From contig CM021314.1 in assembly GCA_010645155.1 (NCBI GenBank), forward strand, positions 3,691,940 to 3,755,939: 64,000 bases of DNA, written 5' to 3'. The notes below the pieces were generated by a model. That model was not told where the DNA came from. It saw nothing but the letters and a program-made list of their open reading frames with translations, and did no database searches. This DNA comes from Tigriopus japonicus (lineage: Eukaryota; Arthropoda; Copepoda; Harpacticoida; Harpacticidae). How positions within the stretch are numbered: position 1 is the first letter of the stretch; every line of letters starts with the position of its first letter. Below are positions 1-10,915 of this stretch, in pieces. Made by a program: the position numbers and the translations under genes.

Positions 1-1212
1 TCTTCAATTACAAATACAGACACTCCAGGCTCCATGGGAAAGTGGAATGAAATAACCGCAAGCTCATTCTCACTTTAACCAAGCCCTACTAGTGTCAATC
101 AAATATCAATATTCCATTCTGTTGTTGATGACGATGATAAAAGTATCTCCCCGTCTTTCAAAGTCATTTTCTGTGAAAAATGTTTTCGTTTGCTCAGTCA
201 ACGTTTTTAAAGCCTATTTCCGTTTCCATTCAGACACCCATACTCAAGAAGAAGGAGACAAATTCGATGATTCAAATGTGCTGTCATGTAAAGCAACTCT
301 CATGTCTTTCTTCAGGACCGTTTGTCCGAGTCAAGAAGTCCACGTACCCAAGGTCCGTTCCATTGACCAATACCACGAACCATAAATCGATGTTCTGCAT
401 CGTTGAGCTTCCATTCGTGGCTCCCTTTTGCTCTCAATCTGGGTGTAAGCGAGTGACTGACGGAGTAACTGTGTGACTGGTTAGCTTACTGGGGAGCTAG
501 CTGGGTCTGTGTCCTTGATTGTGATTTCTGGGTGCCTTCCTTCCTCAAGGAAGGAAGGAACGAACACCTTCTGGCGAGTGAGTGTCTGCTCAACGCCTTG
601 ACACTTGGTGCTCTCCATTTCGTCCTTGAACAACCATGCGTACAAGTGGGACTGGATCTCTTTCCGTCAGCCTTGTGAGATGATCAAAAGCAATTCCCGT
701 CACCTTGTCCATCCCGAATCTCATCACGCTTAACCAATTCTTCTCAAGGGTGCTTGCTTTCCTTCAATCAAAGCAGGATCTTCCAAACATGTGGACGCCA
801 AAATCCAGTCAAGTACTTAAGCTTTAGAAGAAGCGCTCACGACTTTCCAGCTTTCGATATCCTTTGAGTGGAAAAGAATCAACCAATTTTCTATTGACTA
901 AAAAGTTGGAAAACTCTAATTAGGAACAACACCATGGCCAATTCAAAAAGAAAAGTGCTTTGAAGTTGAAGGTCTCTGGCTTAGGATCAGAGCAAAAGGG
1001 GCAACTATATCAAACTAAAGGGATGAATCCAAAATTGGATATGTCCGTGGACATCAGGGATCCATAATTTATTGCAGAAAAAGGAGCAACTCGTTTTTTT
1101 TCTTTTTTATACCACAAGTAATCCGATTCGATCTTGGTCGGCCGTGTTCAATCAAACAAAACAAGGTAATCATTGATACGTCATGTCTATGTCTGGGGTT
1201 TTAAATTTAAAA
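1..1212. other. intergenic, no gene recognised
   Basis: No reading frame here resembles a known protein and no RNA gene is evident. The open frames are short, overlap on both strands and lack coherent composition. The only link to the rest of the window is a short dispersed repeat near 1128-1160 (core TCGATCTTGGTCGGCCGTG), which recurs in diverged form near 19213-19240. Confidence 0.6.
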
Positions 1213-1296
1213 GGGAGATGGATTGGCGCAATTAACTAAAGCGCCAGATCCGAGCTAGACATACTCGGTTTCATGGGTTCGATCCCAGGTCTCACC
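1213..1296 (+). repeat. tRNA-like sequence (pseudo-tRNA or SINE head)
   Basis: A box A-like stretch lies near 1223-1232 and a good box B (GGTTCGATC) at 1276-1284. The ends GGGAGAT and GTCTCAC could pair as an acceptor stem with one mismatch. CCGAG and CTCGG could form an anticodon stem, but the loop would be 9 rather than 7 bases and the D arm is oversized. The whole is longer than a normal tRNA, so a functional tRNA is unlikely. A tRNA pseudogene or the head of a tRNA-derived short retroelement fits better. Confidence 0.4.
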
Positions 1297-1995
1297 TAAC
1301 CATTCTCTAGTGGACATTGACGCCTCGAATGGCGGCCACCCAATGGGAAAATAACCATCCTTCAAGTGATCGACTCACTGTTGTCACATATACTGTAAAT
1401 ATACAATATGTTAATAAAATGTATGTATAATGTCCAATTGGATTCTTCTCGCAATAAAGCATCATTGTCATACTTATTAGTATACTAACTATTATCATTT
1501 AAGAAATGGACGGGGGACGATGGATTAAGCTAACTTTCTGCGAGGAAGTGAACAATTTATTGGACTAGTTTGTTTCAACTCAGTGTGTCATTTTTGGATC
1601 TGGTTTCATGGTTGCAAAAAAGTATACATAACATATAAGTGTTTCAGTATCATTGAAAATCGAAATAAGGTTAGTGCACACACGTAAAACATATATTCCC
1701 AGAATTTCCTGTTGACTAATCTTTGAAACATTTCCTCCTACGGCGGGGTAGAAATAACCATGCTCGAATTTATGGTCCTTTAACAAACAGCTGACTGGGA
1801 GGTCACGGTACTTATACACTTCCCAGAATTGAACCCTGGCCCAAAGTTTGGCCCATTTTTGAGCTTAAAGGACTCTACAGTCTTCGTACATAAGCTCCCA
1901 TTTTTGCACTTGAAAAACTAAGCTTATGTAGCAAAACGTAGTCCAGCATGGTTATTTCTACTACATAACACTCCATACTACATAATAAGGGAGCA

Positions 1996-2225
1996 GACAT
2001 GGTGTTGTGGATAGCGCAGTTTCCCATAGTGAGAGAGGTCACAGGTTCGACTCTCATCCTTGACCTTTCTCAAGGAAACTTTTAGACGCTAATTCGCACC
2101 CACAGATGGAGAACCAATCTGACGCCGGCCATGAGAATGTTTATCGGAAAAAATGGATGAAATGCTGGCTGGCCGCAAACCAGCTCCAGACTTCTCAGTT
2201 GTTACTAAGCAGGCAGACTACGTTT
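1996..2225 (+). repeat. tRNA-derived SINE, copy 1
   Basis: The head carries a box A-like motif (TAGCGCAGTT, 2012-2021) and a box B (GGTTCGACT, 2044-2052) at tRNA-like spacing. A non-tRNA body follows, with the phrases CCTTTCTCAAGGAA and CACAGATGGAGAACC. The same body recurs at about 22694-22860 (plus) and 53341-53410 (minus), so this is a dispersed family and not a single tRNA gene. The exact 3' end is not clear and no target duplication was found. Confidence 0.6.
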
Positions 2226-3661
2226 GATCCGTGACCTCTAGATGACTCAGGTAATTCAAAATTAAAATAATTAAAATACCTGTCTTACAATATATTTTCT
2301 TTACAAGAGCGCAGTTTGAAAGCAATGGTAGTGATTACCGTATCATTATACGGCCCTGCTGCCGTTAGCACTGTAGGCTTGCCAAAAAAAATCTCAGTTT
2401 TCAAGGGTCAGATTTTCGAAAAATGTTGCATTTATGGGCAATGGCATGGTTAATGTATGTTGAGAAGTATTGCAAAGTAATTTGAAAACAAATGGCGGAA
2501 TCGGAATCCTTCAATTAATCAAATTATTTGTTTTTAGGTTCAGTTGCCCCAGGAACCGATCTCCTCTGGCCATCTTGTTATTCAAAGTCAGGCATTCCTT
2601 ATTTCAAAGTTTGGAAGAACCCTCTCAATGTATGTAGCGAAATTTTAGATAAAAGCAACAAAACATACTTTTTTGCTAAAACAATGTCAAGAATTGCTAT
2701 TTCAACTTTAAGTTGTGCAGATAAGAAAGGCATTAATGCAATTACCAGGCCTAAACCTTTGTTTTAGTTACCTCACACGCTCATCAGAAACACAGGTCTT
2801 CCGAACTTTTTTTCCCGCCAAAAAAGATGACATCACTAGTAATTGGTGCAATTGTTCCAAGAGGATGCTTTGGAACTGGGGTCGGCTAAAGCATCTTTAG
2901 GATAAGCAACAACTTTGGAGTTAGGGCCCACCAAATTTGACTAAGTTTGCTCAGGGGCCCACAAATAAACAATCATAAAACTTTGGGTTCATGAGTTCAG
3001 TACTCTGGATGGCTCTGGGGCCCACAATTTTGAAATTTTCCAATAACTCTAGGGCCCACCCAAAATCACACGGGCCCAAATATGGGCACCAACCCACCGG
3101 TTTCCGAACCCAGAATGTGAATGTTACTTAATTTGAGTACACTTGAGCTATTTCAAAATTGAAGTTAACATGTGACCTTACTGTACAGAGGGACAATGAT
3201 TTAGTGCCGCACAACGTTTAGAAATCCATTTCATAACCTCCAATTTTAGAAGAGTTTAGTTTGGTCAAAAATTAGTATTTGAACCATGTTGCATGTGAAG
3301 CGTTGCAGGGGACAGCCATGGTTGAGAAATGACGATATGGACACATAAATTATTCAAGGGAAAATGTATGGGTTTGTTCCAAAGTTGATCTTATTGTATT
3401 TTGTGGACCTTGTTTAGCAACTTAAAAAAGCATATCCAGACTCTAGGTAGACTGAGCTTGTGACTCATTTGGATGCACGATATTTGGGTTGGTGTAAAAT
3501 ACTGAAACGAGGATTTATCTCTTATGAGCAGATGTCACTTTACCCATTTTGATGTCTGACAAACTTGTTTGAAGTTATGTTTTAATTAGTCAAGGTATGT
3601 TCGGTGACCCCTGTTTGGATAGAAAATAAGCGTCAAAGCGGGCAACATGACAAAAATCATG
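2226..3661. other. intergenic, with GGGCCCA-motif cluster
   Basis: No gene is recognised. Between 2921 and 3085 the hexamer GGGCCC, mostly extended to GGGCCCAC, occurs five times at irregular spacing within about 165 bases. This is striking in AT-rich DNA. The spacing is too irregular for a simple tandem array. Confidence 0.5.
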
Positions 3662-3847
3662 TACAGGATGTCCCATAAAAATGCACAAGTTACAATAATT
3701 ATTTTTGGATTACGTTTATGGTCTTGATATGCGTGTGTAATCTTTTGACTATAACATTCTGTGACGATGTGAACAAAAATTATTTGCGTTTAAAAATTTG
3801 AGGCAAATGCATGAAAGGAAGGCATGACTAATTTACTGCTCGCCTTT

Positions 3848-3994
3848 AAGTCCGCCAAAGAAAATCAAACAACAATTGTTGGATGCCACCAAAATACCGT
3901 TTACTGTATTCAACATTCCCTCTTTGATGGATCACGTCCACGGAAGCCAAGAAGTGGCCCTCCACGGTCTGCTCGCACATCCACGGTCATCTGA
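3848..3994 (+). pseudogene. transposase N-terminal fragment (HTH and linker)
   Basis: The frame reads about 48 residues before a stop at 3992. It contains a helix-turn-helix-like stretch with TVYCIQHSLFDGS, followed by a basic proline/arginine-rich linker, RPRKPRSGPPRSART. This matches the usual order in IS630-Tc1-mariner transposases: a second HTH, then a GRPR-type linker and an ART motif. The catalytic acidic residues are not present here. It is a broken remnant inside the element with ends at 3662 and 4830. Confidence 0.55.
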
Positions 3995-4394
3995 CCGGTG
4001 AGACCAAGTGAGGTAAAATCCCACATTTAAGATCAATTTCGGAAGTTGGTGAAGGAAGCCGATATTTCGAAAACTACTAAGTAGAGTTGATTAAAAATGG
4101 CTTGAAATATCGTCTTTCTTTGCCAATTTTTATTCGATCTGATAGGATTTTACCTCATCCTTACCTTAAATATCAGATGACCTTTGGTGTGCAAGTGGAC
4201 AGTGGACGGACGACCCCATCCTGGTTTCCGTGGACGTGGTCCACCAAGAAGTGAACGTTGATTACGTATAACAGGAGCCAGGTGGAATCCAACAACCATT
4301 GCAATTGGTTATACGTGTTTTTGAGCGAGTAGCAAAACAGTCACATCCTTATATACATTTATAAAAAAAAAATCTCATTTTTTTTACTCACAGG

Positions 4395-4679
4395 CAAGAA
4401 ACACGGAAATCATGGAGTGGGAGGCTAGCAATGAGAATTATGATATCCAGCAGAAACGAACCAATTGCGTTCTTCTGAAAATGAGACCTGGCTTCCATTG
4501 AGAAGAACACTAAAAAATTTCAGTCCAATCGAATGCTGGAGTGAATAGTTATTTCAATTTGATTACAGGGGGCGCTGATCAGCGCGTAAACACTGACATT
4601 TAAGGCAGAGTTAATTGTTCTTACTGGAAATAATTATTCTCATTGGTAGCCTCTCACTCCATGATTCAAGTGCTTCTTG
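4395..4679. mobile_element. palindromic MITE, family A, copy 1
   Basis: The outer parts are inverted copies: CAAGAAACACGGAAATCATG from 4395, against a minus-strand reading inward from 4679 that starts CAAGAAGCACTTGAATCATG. The direct repeat TCACAGG flanks it at 4388-4394 and 4680-4686, a likely target duplication. It sits inside the Tc1/mariner-like element and is therefore the younger insertion. A related element lies at 40099-40549. It has no coding capacity. Confidence 0.65.
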
Positions 4680-5285
4680 TCACAGGCCACTGTTTTGTTT
4701 CCGTCGTCTCAGAGTAAACAGTCAAATGATTAGATGCTTGCATACAAGTATTGAAACAGCAAAAATGACTTTAAAGCTGCCCAAAAATCAACATGGAAAA
4801 CTTTCTCACATTTTTATGGGACATACTGTACCTTTCAAAGCCTTTTAAAAACATAGAAACATAGAAAATTATCATTTTCTCTCCACAAGGCTTCATCAAA
4901 TATTAATATATGAGTAGGAGCAACATCTTTACTTTCCAAAATATTAGATTTTGACAATTTTCTCATTTATGACGTCCATTTTTCAAACGAAAAGAAGTGC
5001 AGGGTCTCCTAACATATCTTGTCTTATCAAATCAAAGTTTGAATGAGTTTGCTTATCCCAAAAACAATGTAACATTACAATTGTTCGTACGAAATCAATT
5101 CCAACGAAATTTTCAACATCAATCCGAAAATGGTGCATTTTTACGACTTACAATCCCAATCCAAACTTTAGATCCGTGAATTTGAGAAATAGATACTTGA
5201 CATGCCCATCGCAATATCTCCTGAAATGCTTGAAGTACACGAACCTGGATGAAATTGGCAAACATAATGTTTCTATCATAAACCT

Positions 5286-5702
5286 TCAATTCTCGAAATG
5301 GCCATTTGCCTTGACCGTGGCCTCCAGGTGAGGTCAAAAGGCCACACAAGCCTTTTTTACAAACTCCTCGGACATCGCGGCCCACACACGCTCGACGGTG
5401 GCCTTCAGAGACTCAACATTGCGGTGGGGAACATGGCAAGCTTTCCAATCACCGGCACCCCAACAAGCATAATCGAGAGGTTCATGGCGACCCTTGGGCT
5501 CTTTGGAGAGCTGTCATATGGACATTGTGGGGTTGACCTCCATCTTGTTGGCCACGGCTATCGGGAACTCGTCTGAACGAATTTTATTCCACCCACGGCT
5601 GCACTTTTCCTGTTCAGTGATTCCCGTTCCAGGAGCGTCTTCCTGAAACTTGGGCGCCGAGCAAACCCAACTGTCCAACACCCTTTGCCGCTTCGCTGCC
5701 AT
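5286..5702 (-). pseudogene. internally deleted Tc1/mariner-type transposase
   Basis: A minus-strand ATG at 5702 opens a frame beginning MAAKRQRVLDSW, as in transposase N-termini of this superfamily. After a stop near 5514 the sequence resumes with a C-terminal piece containing PLDYACWG, CHVPHRNVESLKATVERVW and a terminal HFEN stop at 5286-5288. PLDY followed by W matches the motif around the last catalytic acid of IS630-Tc1-mariner enzymes. The middle of the catalytic domain is missing and stops interrupt the rest, so the gene is dead. No inverted ends were located. It differs from the 3.7-4.8 kb relic. Confidence 0.7.
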
Positions 5703-7736
5703 AGCCTATCGAGTCAGAGACAGGAAAATGTTTACTAAACAACTAATGAGGTTATACTCCCTTCTGCAAATGTTTTCATACAAGCTTTGCAACCAAACAA
5801 CTCACTGACCCAGGAGAGGCCCCTATATTGTTTTCTAAAAATTGTGGGCGCACACTGTACTGTAGACTAGAGGGCTAACACAGTAACACTACTGTTGACT
5901 ATAAAGCCGGGTCCCCCGCGTATTTCTGCTTAAACAGCTTTTATTGTTGTTTGATAAAATTTCCATTAAAATGAGTTGTAAAAAGTTAATATAAATTAAA
6001 AAACTAAGCTATATCAAGAATAAAATCTTCTTTCTGTTAGCTCCCAAACCAATAGGTCAATTGTCTTGATCTAACGATCTTGCCTTAAACCAATAATGAA
6101 ACTGAACCACGCCAACTTGTTCAACAAATGGCGCCAAAACTTTCTGAGAGTGATTAAGTAGCAAGTTATCCAACTTGTTTACATCGATTTGGTGTTTTTC
6201 CGGCGTCTACTGAATGTACTAAGATCCTAAAACAGGAAAGTTTTTTTCTTTCCATTAAGTCCTTTGTTCCGATGGAATAACTTTTACTTTTGCCGCTGGT
6301 GTCGTTTGTAAATCTGCTCTATTCCTTCGATCTATTGCCGACGATTTCTCGGGCCTTTAGCCTTCATATGGCGTGAGTGGAACATACGAGGGAAAGATTG
6401 AACGAGGGATCAAAGTTTCAAGAACAGATATTCCAAAATCAAAAGAATCCACATTTTATTGAGATACATACAGGAAATCAATGGATTTTCCAGACAAAAG
6501 AGGCTGTGTCATGATTTCACTGTCAGCGGAGTAATGGAAAGAAAATCACGATCTTCCTTTTTTCTTCAATACAGTTAACCCTGGATATAGCAAAAGCTGT
6601 AAAAAACATTCTGGTCAGCAGCAGTATTATTCTTGTATCGAGAATTATTTTCATATCCTCCTTTGACTGTTTGTTTGTCGTTCAGCAGCCATTGTTCTTT
6701 TATTAAGAGTTATTCCCATATCAAGAGTACTGCTGCTCTATATGGATTTGTTTGACAGAAAAGAGTGCTAAAGTGCAAGATGATTTTGACCATGTTAATT
6801 GAAAGCGACATATCTCCTTACTACAGGCCTTTTAACAAAGTACTTCTTCAATGAGTACTTTCTAATGACGTTTCTTTTTCTGGAAAGGATGTCGAAAGTA
6901 ACATTCCTCATTTTTGGAAAAGGATTAGGAGCTGTGTAATCCGTAAAAAATTAGTCTAAAATGAAGATAGTTAAGCAATCACAGGAAAAACTCTCACATA
7001 ACATAATTTGGGACCACGACAGATCATCTCAAACTGCTTTAAGGCTTCAAAATCCACTAAAAAGTGGCCTCATTTCGCCTAAAGGCAAGTCCTATCCTCC
7101 GGTTAAAGCTATTCTTGTCCAAAACGAAGGTCCTGAAATGTGCTTAAAACAGCTCGAAATATGTTCAAATATATGCTCCAGGACCTGAAATCTGCTTGTT
7201 TTCAAATACTGCTTGAACTACCCTCAAAATATGCTTAAGAACCTAAATTTGCACTGAAACGTAAAAAGATACTTTTTTATTGCAAGACAAAGAGCCGCAA
7301 CATTTGTTCATATGCAGAGCTCAGTATCGGAGGATTCAATCTCAATGGCATTCAAAAAAACTATTTTCTTAAAAGAAAGGCAACATCAATAAGACCCCAA
7401 AATGTTGAATTTGAATTCCCAGCCCTTCTAGAAACTAAGTTGAAGAAATCTAAATAAATATCATGCTCATAAAAAGCAAAAAATGTTATTGAAGCTTGAT
7501 GCGTTAAAATTGATAATGGTAGATCATAAAATGTGCGTGAAGAAACAAAGGTTTTAGATCAGATAAAATGAATGAGTGAGGTATTTTGCGCTGAGGAAAT
7601 TAATTATCATTTGTGATACAGTAAAACACATTTTAAAGATTTCATGGAAATGCTGCTTGCAGACTTACGCAATGATGTTTGTACGTAGTCACTTTAAGAA
7701 CAATAACAAACGTGTAAGGTATTTTAAACGTGGGGC
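5703..7736. other. intergenic, no gene recognised
   Basis: AT-rich DNA with short open frames that look random. The string TAGAGGGCTAACA at 5868-5880 matches the end of the hAT-like element at 19680-20488, but no partner end was found, so it may be a solo terminal fragment. Around 7120-7260 loosely repeated phrases containing AATATGCT occur. Confidence 0.5.
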
Positions 7737-8325
7737 TGGATCTATCGCACTTTCAAGTCCAGAGATAGTGTTACGATGCTAACTCTGTGGAAGTCGATTG
7801 TTCAGCCTCATCTTGAAAATGCCTCACCCATTTGGGCTCCAATGAGTGCAGCAGGTTTGCAAAAGGTCGAGCAGGTCCAAAGATGTTTTACTAGGAACAT
7901 CACAGGAATGAGAGAGCTCTTGTATTGGGAGAGGCTCAAGAAGTTAGGGCTGTACAGTACTCAGAGAAGGTATGAAAGGTATTTGATACTGTATGTTTTC
8001 AAGAGCATTCATAGGCTCTGTCCTAACCCGGGATTTGAGATCAGTTGTAGCGATTGTAGAGGTTTTACATGCACTCTGAGAGCACCTCCAAATCTTAAGG
8101 AAACTAGGCTAGTACGAACAATGAAGTCCTCCTCTCTTCTTTATCGGGCTCCTTCATTGTTCAATTTGTTCCCCATTAGTCTTCATCGGGAATAGGTAGG
8201 AGCTGATCCTCTAACAGCATTTAAGGCAGGATTAGACAAATTTTTAAATACTATTCTTGATCTAACCACTTTTCAAGGGTTGTACAGATCTGCCAGCAAT
8301 AACTCACTGTTAGACCAAATAACAT
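7737..8325 (+). pseudogene. non-LTR retrotransposon reverse transcriptase 3' end, copy 1
   Basis: The frame from TGG at 7737 reads WIYRTF..SRD, then LTLWKSIVQPHLE, an RCFTRNITGM segment, YWERLKKLGLYSTQRRYERY and ILYVFKSIH. This order of motifs is typical of the region C-terminal to the polymerase domain in jockey/CR1-type reverse transcriptases. A stop at 8193-8195 interrupts the frame where copy 2 (42150-42420) reads on, so it is an inactivating change. In copy 2 the family's frame ends shortly after QGLY. The 5' part is absent, as expected of a truncated insertion. Confidence 0.75.
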
Positions 8326-8339
8326 AGACATATCAATTT

Positions 8340-8440
8340 CATTAATTTCCTTTCAATAATTGATTTTCTTTGCCGGGAATCCCATTCTTTGTAGGGGTAA
8401 TAAAAAAGCCTCGGCCAATATAAAACAAACCAAAATATCC
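8340..8440 (+). repeat. dispersed 3' module following the retrotransposon end
   Basis: The phrases GGGAATCCCATTCTTTGTAG and a run ending near GCCAATATAAAACA occur here. Related copies lie at about 20115-20180, 42480-42540 and, on the minus strand, 53277-53320, where the core is AAAAAATCCGCAACC. In two places the module follows the retrotransposon coding end, so it could be the 3' untranslated tail of that family. The borders are approximate. Confidence 0.4.
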
Positions 8441-9078
8441 TGGTCAAATTGAGCAGGATTCTGTGGGAACAATTTTGGCAATTTAAAGTGTTTTGTGTGT
8501 TTTTTGGCGAATTTTTCTTCAACTTTTGCGGAAACTAAAAATATGGCTAAAAATGCTTCAAAAACAAAAATATGCTCGTATGCTTAAAAACTTGCTTTAG
8601 GGGCTGAAATGGATAAAGCATATTTAGGCCGTCTTTAACCATGACATTCAAATTGCCCATTGGAGAAGGGACATTGCAAATTAGAAAAGTCCGAGGAATA
8701 AATTTCATAGGTTTTTGGACAAAAAAATCTTCCATTTTGCTCTCAAACTCCATTTTGTTAGTTCGTGTCGGCTTTCGTAGGCATAACCGAAACCGAAACC
8801 AAAGTTTTGACCAGAGTTTCGGTCAAAGTGATTTCGGTCCATCAGAAATAGCACTTTTTTTTGAGAAATTCGGGGAGTTTTCGGACTCTTTCAACCCCAT
8901 TTTGTATTGTCAACTTTGCTTAAGAAACAAGTTCAAAGTTGAAGTTCAAAGTTGTTGTAAATTCCATCAAGAATTTCCCTTTTTGAGACACGAGGACTGA
9001 AAAAAATCATCCATCTATCCATCCATCCAAACCTGTCCATTGGTTTTCCAACCTCTCTATTTCCTTTGCCATCATTAA
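8441..9078. other. intergenic, no gene recognised
   Basis: The overlapping open frames have no recognisable product. Near 8771-8830 there is a short ACCGAAACCGAAACC-like stretch, resembling motifs at 57570-57640 and 58555-58630. Confidence 0.4.
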
Positions 9079-9081
9079 CAG

Positions 9082-9312
9082 GAACCGCCGGCATTGGCCC
9101 CAAATCCAATACTCTTCAAAGAGTCTTCAAAACTGAACGAAACCTTGCGTATATTGGATGATGACGCCGACCAAGCCAGTCAGTTGGTTGGTTGGTTTTT
9201 GGCCAATCTATTCCAAACGCAATTTCCAACCTGGTCCGTAATGGCCCACGTCCCATTGAAATATGAGGATTTTAAGTCTTGGCTCAAGGAAAGAGGCATC
9301 CAATTTTGCTAG
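9082..9312 (+). CDS. possible terminal exon, unrecognised
   Basis: A possible acceptor (TTAACAG, ending at 9081) precedes an open frame of about 76 codons that ends with TAG at 9310-9312. The middle part, containing LRILDDDADQASQLVGWFLA and YEDFKSWLKERG, has a protein-like mix of residues. I do not recognise a family, and no partner exon with a matching donor was identified. It may be a lineage-specific exon, an old relic or a chance frame. Chance is the safest assumption. Confidence 0.18.
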   Translation, partial: EPPALAPNPILFKESSKLNETLRILDDDADQASQLVGWFLANLFQTQFPTWSVMAHVPLKYEDFKSWLKERGIQFC

Positions 9313-10870
9313 CGGAAATAGATCATTCATCCATCATAATGTCAAGGATGTGGAGAGGAAAAAATAGATTACGGCTGCGTCCTCTTCAGTCCCAAACATC
9401 GTGCTCCTTTCTACGGTTCCAGTCAGTTCCAAGTCAAGTCCTCTCGAATCGAAGTTCTCAAGGATCTATTCGAAAGTGTAGTGCTACAGGCTCTTGAGGA
9501 GTGGCACACGTTGCGCTTCCAACGACTTGTCTCACCAACCAACCAACCATCCATCCATCCATCCATAAGCCCATGCCTCGTTCTTTGGTTCTGCGTTCAA
9601 TCTGGATAGAGCGTCTTCTCGACGCATTCCTTCTCTCACCTCTACTAGTTTCGACCAAGTGAAAATTGGATGCGTGTCGAGCGAGTCTACGTACGCAAGA
9701 CAAGCAGGAGCGAAGTAGAATTGGTAAATTTCTTTTGTGCATTGTTATCCATCGACTGCTTCACGCGTTGGAATTGCATTGCAACCGGGTGACAAGATTA
9801 TCTTAATGCCCATTCCACGCCGAAGTTTGGCGTGTTTTATTCTTTCACGGTACAAAGTACATTCGAAGTTTGAGCCTCATTTTGATCACTCGCCGTGTCG
9901 GTTCCCGTTTTCGATCTCATCCGCATCATCATATAGAACCCTTGAATGGTATTCTATTGTACCCAAGGGATTTAAACTTTTGATCTAGCGGCGTGGCAAA
10001 GAGTGCATCCATTTCTTTCGCACTTTTTTCATTTCTTCTTTAGTTCATGTTTCTCAGTCTCTTTATCTTTGGCTTCCTCCTTGAAGGTCTTTGAAGGTGT
10101 CGGAGCGTAAGCGCCCAAGGTGTTAAGGAGCATCCTCCTCTCTTTTATTCGCTCTTTTTTTCTTCATTCTTTCTCTCACTCTCCGCCGTGTGTTTGTACC
10201 TTCGTACCTGGAACGATCGGCCCACTCCTCTCCTGTTCCAATGCGACGAAACGAACACGACCCCTTTACCTTCCTCCAGCCTTGGGTTACTGCTTCTCAC
10301 ACCGGGATCTAGGTACGTACGAGATTGATTCAGTCCTCTTGCTTTGAGTCTCACGGACTTGTTGGACCGAGCCAGTCTCGCCCCGCCCAAGAGTTGGAAG
10401 TAAGTCAGTACCTGAGGCTCAACCCAGTGGATTCCCAATAAATGAGGTGAAACAGCATCATCTCTTCATAGCGAAATTTAGCGGTCGAGGTTGGAAGCTC
10501 CTCACCTTGCACCACAGGAGGGCTGATTTGTGTGCAAACCCTGCCCTTCTGAACCTTGAAATGAGGACCTGAACCTCGACCATTTGCTTCGTTTCCACCA
10601 AGTGATGGAAACACCGAATGAGTGCGTGCGTGTGCTCTCTGTTGGCTTCGAGAGCCTCAAAAGACGTTAAAGTTGGGAAGCAATGCCAACAAACTTTTAC
10701 TTAAGCTCGAGGCTGAGCGAGCATTGACAGAGCTGGAAGCGCAGAATTGGGGGAAAACGAAGCAAGAACTACTTCTTCGAGAGGAAGAAGAAGATACCCT
10801 AAGATGGCGCGACCGACAGGAGAGACTCTCAAACTTGAAGATCTCGCTTACTGCCTTGCTTGCTTACGTC

Positions 10871-10915
10871 CCTTTCTTTCTTTCTTTCTTTCTTTCTTTT
10901 CTTTCTTTCTCTCTC
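10871..10915 (+). repeat. CTTT microsatellite
   Basis: About ten near-perfect CTTT units, passing into CTCT. It lies 1.8 kb upstream of the receptor start codon. Confidence 0.9.

Larger units (their letters stand above)
3662..4830 (+). mobile_element. degenerate Tc1/mariner-like DNA transposon
   Basis: The ends are inverted copies about 22 bases long: TACAGGATGTCCCATAAAAA from 3662, and TACAGTATGTCCCATAAAAA reading inward on the minus strand from 4830. Each begins with the TA expected of a Tc1/mariner target duplication. The length, about 1.17 kb, suits the superfamily. The interior keeps a transposase N-terminal piece (3848-3994) and a partly inverted echo of it at about 4135-4262, so it has been rearranged. 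A separate palindromic element is inserted at 4395-4679. No open transposase frame survives. Confidence 0.7.
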
